Assembly: GCA_030535355.1 (NCBI GenBank)
Contig: JAUNIO010000026.1
Span: 1 to 37,778 of the forward strand
DNA: 37,778 nucleotides
From: a bacterium
GTDB taxonomy: Bacteria > Vulcanimicrobiota > Xenobia > Xenobiales > Xenobiaceae
Reading direction: 5' to 3'
The notes beneath the pieces were generated by a model, which worked only from the letters and a program-made list of their open reading frames with translations, did not search any database and was not told the DNA's origin. The position numbers and the translations under genes were made by a program. Shown piece by piece: positions 31,574 to 37,778 of this stretch; the stretch's first letter is position 1, and each line of letters begins with the position of its first letter.

Positions 31574-33469
31574 CTAATATCTATTTGTATTACCATAAGC
31601 CATTCTGTACGCATTCCGTACCTTTTGCATAAACAAAATTAAATGCTTAACCGTTTTATAGTCATAGTAATAGTATTTAACAATATCAGTTTTACAAACA
31701 AATTTCCATGCCTCTGTATGATCCGATGGCTTTTTGAATATTTGTTTTAAGGAATCGTTGTCAAAATTCCCTGTCAATTTAGAAAAAAGCTCTTTAATTT
31801 TATCTGCAGTGTAAAGAGATGTTTCCTCTCGCGTATCTACACTTTTCCAAAAAACACCGTATTTAATAGCATTATTGGATACTATAAAAATTATACGATA
31901 TAAAAAGGATTCTGGAGCAAAAAAGTCCGGAAGAAAACATACATTATTTTCATGTTTTCTTTCATTCTTTCCCTGTTCAAGCTGATATTCTTTATCTAGA
32001 TAATCCCGGATTTGAGGTTTTAAATTAGGATCATTAGCATTCTTTATCCTAGCATCTCCGTCAAGAACAATCATTACTTTTTTAAAATAGCTGTCCGCCT
32101 CATTTAAATCAGCTAACGTATCACACCCCAAGTAAACGGGAATCTCTTCTATTTGACTTCTAATCATAACAATATCTTCCAAGTCAAGAATTTGTCTGTT
32201 AATCTTTTCAAAATCCTTTTCATCAACAGAATTTCTTAATACTGCCGCTGCTGTGTTATTTTTACATTTATTATTAACTTCAGAATATATGCTTTTAAAT
32301 GCATCTACTAGAAGTCCAAATACTGTTTTTCCTACTTCATCCTCAAAATACGCTTTAACTTTAGGCTTAGAAAAGCTCAAGTCGCCAAACATATCCGCTT
32401 TCAATAATTTGTAATCTTTCTGAATTGATACATATGGTGCTGAAGGATTTTTTATATATACAACTCTATAATCTATATTGTTTTTGTTCTCTTTTTGTAA
32501 CATTTCTTTTATGAATGTTAAAGAATGCGTACTAAGAACAAATTGAACATTAAGTTCATCAGAAAGTGCCTCAAGCAAATGCAACATTTTAATTTGGGTG
32601 TCCGGATGAAGTGAAACATCTATTTCATCTATACATAATAATGCTCCCTCATAGTCCTTTTCTTTAGACAGCTGATATATATCAACTAATGCACTTATTA
32701 TATTCCCTACATTATCCTGTCCAATCGACTGAGAAAGGGTAGGAGTATTCACAATATCCATATGCAAAGAAGCTCTAGGGCTTATTGTCTTTTCTATGAT
32801 TTCAATATCTGCATCGTCTTTTATAGCGTTTGGTATCACCGCATTATACCATGTTCTAAACTTGTCTTTAACATCTTCTTGGCATAAAGCATTTCTCTTT
32901 GATATTTTTTTTACCGATACAGAAGTCTTATGTTTTTCATCTTTGCTTTTCTCACCTAGAGGATATAATCTGGACAGACTCAAGTAAATTGTAGGTATAC
33001 TCGCTCTTGCTGCGCCACCAATTCCATATGCAGCTTTCACCTCAGTTTCTATATCCTTTTGCTTTTTTTCTGTTCCATAATTGGATGTTCTAGGTATAAT
33101 TCGTATTCCTCTTTCTGTTTTGGTATAATCCTGGAAAGATAAACGTCTTACCAGATCAGGCCTGCCCTCACTTTCATATTGAATATAAATTTTATAATCA
33201 GTATAGTTTTCACTTGGATCAATATTAAAGAATTCATTAAACTCAGGCTGAAAATTGCTCCCCAAAGCAGCCTTCTTGCCAACACCAGAGCCGGAAGCTA
33301 TTAGTGATAACACAATTGATTTGCCAACACCATTTTGTCCGCTAATTATAGTTATTTTCCTTCCAAGCGGTAATTCAACATCTCTAAAGTTTCTAAAATT
33401 ATCTAGAATAATCTTCTTTGCTTTAATGGAATCTCCCACAACCAGTGCCCCTATCTCAAATTCATACAC
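31574..33469 (-). CDS. AAA/ABC-type ATPase with TOPRIM-like C-terminus (OLD-like)
   Basis: A 631-aa protein with an ABC-type ATPase split by a long insertion: Walker A GQNGVGKS at 44-51, signature-like LSQSIGQDN at 245-253, Walker B LLCIDE at 277-282, and an H-loop in LSTHS (His315). After the ATPase come YFEDE (Glu376) and VLDGDA (Asp470, Asp472), spaced like the acidic residues of a TOPRIM nuclease as in OLD-family proteins. It would be an ATP-regulated DNA nuclease. The start is GTG at 33469, overlapping the Dam gene's end by 19 bases without its own ribosome binding site, so translation is coupled. AT-rich. I call it OLD-like rather than OLD because the C-terminus is diverged. Confidence 0.75.
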   Translation of the reverse strand: MYEFEIGALVVGDSIKAKKIILDNFRNFRDVELPLGRKITIISGQNGVGKSIVLSLIASGSGVGKKAALGSNFQPEFNEFFNIDPSENYTDYKIYIQYESEGRPDLVRRLSFQDYTKTERGIRIIPRTSNYGTEKKQKDIETEVKAAYGIGGAARASIPTIYLSLSRLYPLGEKSKDEKHKTSVSVKKISKRNALCQEDVKDKFRTWYNAVIPNAIKDDADIEIIEKTISPRASLHMDIVNTPTLSQSIGQDNVGNIISALVDIYQLSKEKDYEGALLCIDEIDVSLHPDTQIKMLHLLEALSDELNVQFVLSTHSLTFIKEMLQKENKNNIDYRVVYIKNPSAPYVSIQKDYKLLKADMFGDLSFSKPKVKAYFEDEVGKTVFGLLVDAFKSIYSEVNNKCKNNTAAAVLRNSVDEKDFEKINRQILDLEDIVMIRSQIEEIPVYLGCDTLADLNEADSYFKKVMIVLDGDARIKNANDPNLKPQIRDYLDKEYQLEQGKNERKHENNVCFLPDFFAPESFLYRIIFIVSNNAIKYGVFWKSVDTREETSLYTADKIKELFSKLTGNFDNDSLKQIFKKPSDHTEAWKFVCKTDIVKYYYYDYKTVKHLILFMQKVRNAYRMAYGNTNRY

Positions 33470-34323
33470 AAGCCATTTTTATTTAACTCATTAGCTTTGG
33501 GTATCATTGCTTTGTTCTTAAAAATTATAATCTCGCATGCCTTTCGTTTTTCAGAAACACTATAATTTAAATCATATTTTTTTAAACTATAGCCGTCATA
33601 TATATGTGCTATTTCAGGTGCATCATCGTATGTTATAACCCAATCGCAATCTACTTGTTTTCTAATCATTTTTTCAATGCGAACATGATCCTCATAATTA
33701 AAGAAATTTAAGTATAATTGCTTGCCTTTGTTAAAGTAAGGCGGATCAAAATACACAAGTGAATTGTTAGCATACTTAGGTATATAGTGTTCTATAAAAG
33801 ATTCTATATCCTTATTGTATAGATGAATGTGATTTCTTCTTTTCGCTATCGCTCTAATTCGCTCTGATAATGCTTCACGATTAAATCGGGCATCTAACTT
33901 CCAAGGGCCTTGTTGCTCCTTACCTCCGATAACGCCACCTTTAATAATCCCAGATCTATTTGTTCTATTCATATAAAAAGTAGCAAAACCAAGTTCGAAA
34001 CTATATTTGTTATTATCATTACAACAAATATCCCTTTGTCTTTTCCATTCATCCATAGTAAGTGGGGTATTCATTATCTCTTCAATAAAACGATCTGTTT
34101 CTGTCAATGCTGCTCTCCAAAAAGAATAGATACCTTTATCCAGATCATTAATGACAACATCATTCACAAGGCCATTTTCAAGCAGTCCCATTGCAATTGC
34201 TGCCCCACCTGCAAATGGTTCTATATATGTACCGCCAACATGATTCGTTTTTCTGATCATAAATTCCATGAACGACTCAAGTTTTCCCTTACCGCCAGGA
34301 TATCTTAATGGTGAATAAAACAT
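33451..34323 (-). CDS. dam: Dam-type (D12 class) DNA adenine methylase
   Basis: A 290-aa N6-adenine methylase of the D12/Dam class. It opens PLRYPGGKGKL, has the SAM-binding EPFAGGAA at 35-42, the INDLDKGIYSFWRA block near 58-71 and the catalytic DPPY at 193-196. I chose the ATG at 34323 because AAGGAG lies 7 bases upstream; the in-frame ATG at 34329 is too close to it. The recognition site is not deducible; GATC methylation is common in the class but not assured. Overlap with the ATPase/TOPRIM gene suggests that the two form one restriction or defence unit, with the methylase protecting the host. AT-rich, probably acquired. Confidence 0.9.
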   Translation of the reverse strand: MFYSPLRYPGGKGKLESFMEFMIRKTNHVGGTYIEPFAGGAAIAMGLLENGLVNDVVINDLDKGIYSFWRAALTETDRFIEEIMNTPLTMDEWKRQRDICCNDNNKYSFELGFATFYMNRTNRSGIIKGGVIGGKEQQGPWKLDARFNREALSERIRAIAKRRNHIHLYNKDIESFIEHYIPKYANNSLVYFDPPYFNKGKQLYLNFFNYEDHVRIEKMIRKQVDCDWVITYDDAPEIAHIYDGYSLKKYDLNYSVSEKRKACEIIIFKNKAMIPKANELNKNGLCMNLR

Positions 34324-34389
34324 TGCCATTCTCCTTCAATTAGTTTTATCTCAAACAAAATATATTTACTATTTATAAGAATAATTATC

Positions 34390-34731
34390 TTATTTTTTAC
34401 TGATTACCGTAAGAATGCGGCACTGAGACAGTGAAGCAGTTTTCATTCCTAGACCGTAACGTCCCAAATCATCTTCAGTACGCACTTCCAGAGGGCTTCT
34501 GCTTCCATACTGCATAGCGGCACATAGTTCATCCTCAGTCATGCCTATTCCGTTGTCAAGTATGGAAATATATGACTTGTCACTGGGGAAGAAGTCAATA
34601 TCAATACGCGATGCTCCGGCAGCTATGCTGTTGTCAATAATATCTGCGACAGCAGCCTCTATCGAATAACCGATAGCTCTAGTCGATTCCATCAATGTAG
34701 GTGCATACGGCGGAAGACCAATTGATTTCAT
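34390..34731 (-). pseudogene. truncated GHKL (MutL/MORC-type) ATPase
   Basis: Only 113 aa of a GHKL ATPase remain. The N-box is AVADIIDNSIAAGA (Asn34), the next motif ILDNGIGM (57-64), and the glycine-rich lid LGRYGLGMKTASLS (89-102). The frame stops after VISKK, where the family continues for several hundred residues. The start is intact (AAGGAA before the ATG at 34731). Only 66 bases separate the stop from the Dam start, so the rest has been deleted. GHKL ATPases of this type occur in methylase-linked restriction systems. The remnant has its ATP site but no sensor, dimer or effector part and is probably non-functional. Confidence 0.7.
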
Positions 34732-34850
34732 ATTTTCATTCCTTGTCTGTATTTTCGTACAATATAAATGTTGATGGTTCTTACATATACAAGGAACCTA
34801 AGCAGTACTTATTATTTATAAGATAATAATGAACACTTGAGATCAACAAT

Positions 34851-36506
34851 CTAATACCTCTCCCGCCGCTCATACCCGAACAGCTCCCGCAGCCCGTTCT
34901 CCGTCATCAGCCGCGGGTTGGCCTCCACGCTGGGATTGTCTATGCCCACCGCCTGGAACTCCACGCCGCGCACGCCCTGCTTCTCATCCCTCACCATATT
35001 GCCGTCGTAATCGTAGAAATTCCGGTTCATATTCCCTAGAGCCGCGTTGTAGGAATGGCACATCTCGTGGAACAGGCTGACGATCGGCGCTCGGTTCGCC
35101 CAAGGCGTCTGGCCGGTCAGGGCTATCTTGCTGAAAGCGTAATGGATCGTCGAATCGCTGCCCACGCCGGGCTCATCACAGCCCTCGCCGGATCGGCAAG
35201 AACTGCCGGTGGCCGCCATGCGGATATCGACATTGTGGCCAGTATCGAAGATAGTCTGGGAGAACATCTGCCCGCTTTCTGTGTTGGCCAGAGTCTCCAA
35301 ATCGGACTCTATGCGGGCATCCTCAAACTCGTCCTTGCCCATCGGGCCCACGTAGCGCGTCATAGGCACTGTGGCCAGCGTCTGCACGGTATCCCCCGCC
35401 CCGGCCTGGACCGTATCCATATCTCCGCTGCTGATGATGCGGTTGCTGCCCTCGCCGCCGTCCAGACTGTCGCTGCCCGAAGCGCCGATCAGCAGATCGT
35501 CCCCTGCTCCGCCGCGCAGTACGTCATCGCCCTTTCCGCCGATTAAATTGTCGTTTCCGGCCTCGCCGTAAAGAGTGTCATTGCCCTCGCCGCCGTCGAG
35601 GTAGTCGTTCCCCGCTCCGCCGTGCAGCTCGTCGTCTCCGCCCAGACCGTAAAGCACGTCATAGCCCTCGCCGCCGTTCATAACGTCGCGGCCGTTTCCG
35701 CCTTCCAAATAATCGTCTCCGGCTCCGCCTTCAATGGTGTTGCCCCGGCCGTCCTTGAGATCGGCTCCGTGAGCGATGATAATATCGTTGCCGGCTCCGC
35801 CGTTGATGGTGTTGGCCCCGTGATGATCGAAGATAATATCATTGCCCGAACCGCCGATAATATAATCGTCGCCTTCTCCGCCGGTCAGACGCAGGCCCGT
35901 TTGGACTTTTTCGTCGACCGTGATGCGGTCGTCGCCCTTGCCGCCGTCGATAATCAGACGCGGCAGCACGTCGGCGGAATACTCGGTCGCTTCGCCGTTT
36001 ACAGTGACGACCAGTGAACCGTTGTTCCCGGAGGTAATGTAAATTTCATCGCTGCCTTCGGTGCCCATGGCGATGACGGGATCTCTGCGCTCGGGATAAG
36101 GCATGGTGTCGAGCAGGTCCCGGGCATCTTTGCCGGGAGCCGCCGGGGCGTTCTGTCCTCCGGCGCCGTCGGCCACATGCCATTCCTCACCGCTGACGGT
36201 CTGCACCGAAGCGGGAACGCCGGACTTGGCGGGAGCATCAGCCGCCGGAGCTTTGGCCTGCTCTCTGCCGCTGCCGGAAGTCTTGGGCTCGTTTTTGCCC
36301 TCCGCGGCGGGTTCATTGTTTTTCTGAGGTCGGACGGAGGCCTGTGCCGGGGCCTGGTCATGCGAGGTCAGCGTGACCTGATCGGACGCCGCGTCGGGGC
36401 TGTCTGAGGCCGCCGGGGCGCCGCTCTGTGACAGAGCCGACGGGGCTGAACTTCCGCTGACGGTGTAGGTGCCGGTTATTCCCGCGTGCAGAGGATTGAT
36501 GCTCAT
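34851..36506 (-). CDS. RTX-repeat protein with C-terminal M91 (NleD-like) zinc metallopeptidase domain
   Basis: A 551-aa GC-rich protein. Residues 1-140 are a Pro/Ala/Ser/Asp-rich disordered stretch without a signal peptide. From about 178 to 360 run about fifteen RTX nonapeptides (GGKGDD, GGAGND, GGEGND and so on), which fold on binding calcium outside the cell. The C-terminus carries HEMCHSY (480-484 HExxH), a possible third ligand in VEFQAVGID (Glu516) and [15 protein letters not shown], the pattern of M91/NleD peptidases. NleD is a type III effector that cleaves host MAP kinases. RTX usually implies type I secretion with the repeats near the end, so this order is unusual. No secretion genes are in the window. 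It is a probable secreted protease or effector. Confidence 0.8.
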   Translation of the reverse strand: MSINPLHAGITGTYTVSGSSAPSALSQSGAPAASDSPDAASDQVTLTSHDQAPAQASVRPQKNNEPAAEGKNEPKTSGSGREQAKAPAADAPAKSGVPASVQTVSGEEWHVADGAGGQNAPAAPGKDARDLLDTMPYPERRDPVIAMGTEGSDEIYITSGNNGSLVVTVNGEATEYSADVLPRLIIDGGKGDDRITVDEKVQTGLRLTGGEGDDYIIGGSGNDIIFDHHGANTINGGAGNDIIIAHGADLKDGRGNTIEGGAGDDYLEGGNGRDVMNGGEGYDVLYGLGGDDELHGGAGNDYLDGGEGNDTLYGEAGNDNLIGGKGDDVLRGGAGDDLLIGASGSDSLDGGEGSNRIISSGDMDTVQAGAGDTVQTLATVPMTRYVGPMGKDEFEDARIESDLETLANTESGQMFSQTIFDTGHNVDIRMAATGSSCRSGEGCDEPGVGSDSTIHYAFSKIALTGQTPWANRAPIVSLFHEMCHSYNAALGNMNRNFYDYDGNMVRDEKQGVRGVEFQAVGIDNPSVEANPRLMTENGLRELFGYERRERY

Positions 36507-36643
36507 GATAGTACCTCGTCCAACAGTAATATTAATTGAATAAATTTCGACGGTCCGGGCGCATACCTTTCTCTATATATTGTGCATTTTGTAAATATTT
36601 TACCGGATTTGTTTCCGGCGGAAATAGTATCAAATAAAACGAG

Positions 36644-36742
36644 GCCCGCCGCAGAGGCTGCCCTGCCCGCGTATATGAGCCAATGTGCTTGCGGCATCAC
36701 CCGTGTATGCAGGCTGAGAACGGAAAACGACGTGCGGCGGGC
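36644..36742 (-). terminator. candidate terminator of the Rpn-type copy 3 transcript
   Basis: GCCCGCCGCA (36644-36653) and TGCGGCGGGC (36733-36742) form a perfect 10-bp GC-rich stem closing a long loop. On the minus strand the stem is followed by CTCGTTTTATTT. The long loop makes it atypical. Confidence 0.4.
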
Positions 36743-36744
36743 GG

Positions 36745-36786
36745 GAATTTTGCTTTGATATCATACCGAACAGCTGCGGTCAAGCG
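36745..36786 (-). pseudogene. fragment of a fourth Rpn-type copy
   Basis: Directly after the stop of copy 3 the minus strand reads CAGCTGTTCGGTATGATATC and continues AAAGCAAAAT. This matches the copy 3 DNA for QLFGMILKQ (CAGCTGTTCGGCATGATATT). It is out of use, with a TGA just before it. It indicates an earlier tandem duplication or recombination within the gene. Confidence 0.55.
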
Positions 36787-37119
36787 TTAAGACAGCTGTT
36801 CTTTATAATACTGCCGCTCGGCTTCGGGAATGCGCAGGGCGTTCATGGCCTCCTGCAGGCTAAGTCCCAGGGTTTCCGTAAGGTTTTTCAGAGATGCGGT
36901 TATAGCTTGAAGCTTGCCTTGGTTTTGGCCCTCGGCTATACCTTCCGCCCTGCCTTTGGCCATGCCCTCCGCCCTGCCTTCTGCTCTGCCCTCTGCCCTG
37001 CCTTGAGCAATATAGCGGGTGCGCCAGCAGATCATATTGCCCTCCGCGTCCAGCCGGTCATCTATATCTTTGGCGGTTACATGCGGATACTGTTGGTCCA
37101 GAGTCAATTCTGCGCTCAT
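36787..37119 (-). CDS. nested C-terminal Rpn protein (RpnS-like), copy 3
   Basis: A 110-aa ORF from the ATG at 37119, with CGGAGGGTGA (37130-37121) as internal ribosome binding site. It starts MSAELTLDQQYPHVTAKDI, has a long RAEG/AKG coil (about residues 45-72) and the helical end EAMNALRIPEAERQYYKEQL. It is nearly the same as copy 2 and shares the internal start with copies 1 and 2. It survived IS3 disruption of its upstream part. The long GRAEG tract is encoded by 12-base repeats that could change in number. Confidence 0.6.
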   Translation of the reverse strand: MSAELTLDQQYPHVTAKDIDDRLDAEGNMICWRTRYIAQGRAEGRAEGRAEGMAKGRAEGIAEGQNQGKLQAITASLKNLTETLGLSLQEAMNALRIPEAERQYYKEQLS

Positions 37120-37262
37120 ATCACCCTCCGAAATCTGCTTTAATATCATGCCGAACAGCTGCAGCCAAGCGTCCCGGTTAAAAGATTCGCCCATGGAAGC
37201 GGCATACTCTTGAAAATTATGCCACTTTCGCCGGAATGTGTCCAGTTTATTGGTCTGCATAC
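36787..37262 (-). pseudogene. Rpn-type gene copy 3, 5' end cut by an IS3-family insertion
   Basis: From the stop at 36787 up to 37262 the frame encodes MQTNKLDTFRRKWHNFQEYA, ..AWLQLFGMILKQISEGD, MSAELTLDQQYPHVT, a GRAEG coil and LGLSLQEAMNALRIPEAE. Upstream the frame runs into the IS3 element that starts at 37263, so earlier codons are transposon DNA. The nuclease domain is gone. Copy 2 shows clear similarity along the whole retained part. Confidence 0.65.
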
Positions 37263-37778
37263 TGTGGGGGTGCGGACAAAAAGCTGGACTCTTAGAGCTC
37301 CGAAAGGAGCAGGATATGTATTCAAAAGAACAACGAGAAAAAGCCTTGGCATTGTATGACAAATGCCATTCCGTCACAAAAGTCATCCAAGTGTTGGGTT
37401 ATCCAGAGAGTCGCCAGGGCCTATATCTATGGTTAAGGCAACGGAATGCCGCCCCCAAAAAGAAAGCCGAACGAAAAAGAGTCAACAACTCACCGGATCA
37501 TCCCCTCCATCCATCGCTTGAAACAAAGCTTGATATTCTTCGTCGTTGCTTTATCGTAGGGGAAAATGCACAATTAGTCTCAGAAGAAACAGGGTATAGT
37601 CGCGCTTCCATTTATACATGGCGTCGAAAATACCAATCCGGAGGACCTGCAAGACTAATGAATTCCAAAGATGATCCGAGAGGTATACTTAACAAGGGTA
37701 AGCCGTCTTCAACGAATGAGATAGATTCGCTCAAGCAGCAGATGCTGGAAATGCAGCTTGAGATAGACATATTGAAAG
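37263..37778 (+). mobile_element. left part of an IS3-family element
   Basis: The left end reads TGTGGGGGTGCGGACAAAAA, the usual IS3 TG start with GCGGACAAAAA. Its first gene begins at 37316. The element continues beyond the window. It is inserted into Rpn-type copy 3. Confidence 0.8.
37316..37778 (+). CDS. IS3-family transposase OrfA (partial, runs off window)
   Basis: Partial ORF of at least 154 aa from the ATG at 37316 (AAGGAGCAGGAT upstream). It has two helix-turn-helix units: KALALYDKCHSVTKVIQVLGYP...LYLWLRQR and LVSEETGYSRASIYTWRRKY. It ends, at the window edge, in the start of a leucine-zipper (DSLKQQMLEMQLEIDILK), as in IS3 OrfA proteins that dimerise. The DDE half (OrfB) would follow by frameshift outside the window. 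Confidence 0.85.
   Translation, partial: MYSKEQREKALALYDKCHSVTKVIQVLGYPESRQGLYLWLRQRNAAPKKKAERKRVNNSPDHPLHPSLETKLDILRRCFIVGENAQLVSEETGYSRASIYTWRRKYQSGGPARLMNSKDDPRGILNKGKPSSTNEIDSLKQQMLEMQLEIDILK

Noticed and set aside
35430-35960. Repeated GC-rich units that could suggest a CRISPR array or satellite
   Set aside because: The periodicity is the 27-base RTX nonapeptide code in an intact reading frame, with degenerate units and no spacers.
35055-36407. Plus-strand open frames opposite the RTX protein
   Set aside because: Val/Ala-rich repeats that simply mirror the GC-rich RTX codons on the other strand.
37263-37386. Extension of the Rpn-type copy 3 frame upstream to 37386
   Set aside because: The extra 41 codons lie inside the IS3-family end and first transposase gene, so the extension is an accident of the insertion.

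Overview
The window is bacterial chromosomal DNA with compact gene spacing, strong AGGAGG-type ribosome binding sites and sigma70-type promoters. Several features point to an anaerobic, host-associated Firmicute, probably a diderm Negativicute: a YqeB/EF2563 selenium-molybdenum accessory protein, a RecD2 helicase, a DUF503 protein, an abiF-type RNA, and Rpn C-termini of the 'AMNALRIPEAE' kind. That placement is inference; no ribosomal marker is present.

1-11.2 kb is mostly housekeeping or accessory metabolism. It holds a FrnE-like DsbA oxidoreductase divergent from a TetR regulator, with two matching palindromic operators in overlapping divergent promoters. It continues with an alpha/beta hydrolase, an orphan YqeB, a lipoprotein, a two-gene unit (hexapeptide acetyltransferase plus a 327-aa unknown), a decayed Rpn-type gene, a PD-(D/E)XK protein with its own palindromic promoter, and a RecD2 helicase carrying what looks like a fused C-terminal DUF4186 domain.

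11.3-16.4 kb is a block of five same-strand genes: a zinc-ribbon membrane protein followed by four Sel1-repeat proteins. The four arose by duplication of a two-gene unit (A1-B1-A2-B2).

16.5-34.8 kb reads as a defence and mobile-element island. It contains a DUF503 gene abutting a tiny remnant of a helicase gene, a second Rpn-type locus, an abiF RNA with a HEPN Abi protein, a PLD-SF2 helicase-DUF3427 protein, and a three-gene restriction-modification unit (subunit M, a 1384-aa GIY-YIG/helicase/methylase, DUF2513). These are followed by a PD-(D/E)XK protein, a complete IS66 element, a 22-bp-period repeat cluster, and an ATPase/TOPRIM (OLD-like) - Dam methylase - truncated GHKL ATPase set. The 3' part of the big methylase gene and most of 27.0-34.8 kb are visibly more AT-rich than the surroundings.

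34.8-37.8 kb holds a GC-rich RTX-repeat protein with a C-terminal HEMCH (M91/NleD-like) protease domain, a third Rpn-type locus cut by an IS3-family element, and the start of that element, which runs off the right edge.

The most interesting signal is that three separate Rpn-type loci all lack the N-terminal nuclease domain. Each keeps an in-frame internal Shine-Dalgarno plus ATG that would produce a 108-111 aa C-terminal protein, the layout of the nested RpnS antitoxin described in E. coli. No tRNA, rRNA or CRISPR array was seen. The largest stretch without an intact gene, 6229-6623, holds the decayed 5' part of the first Rpn locus.
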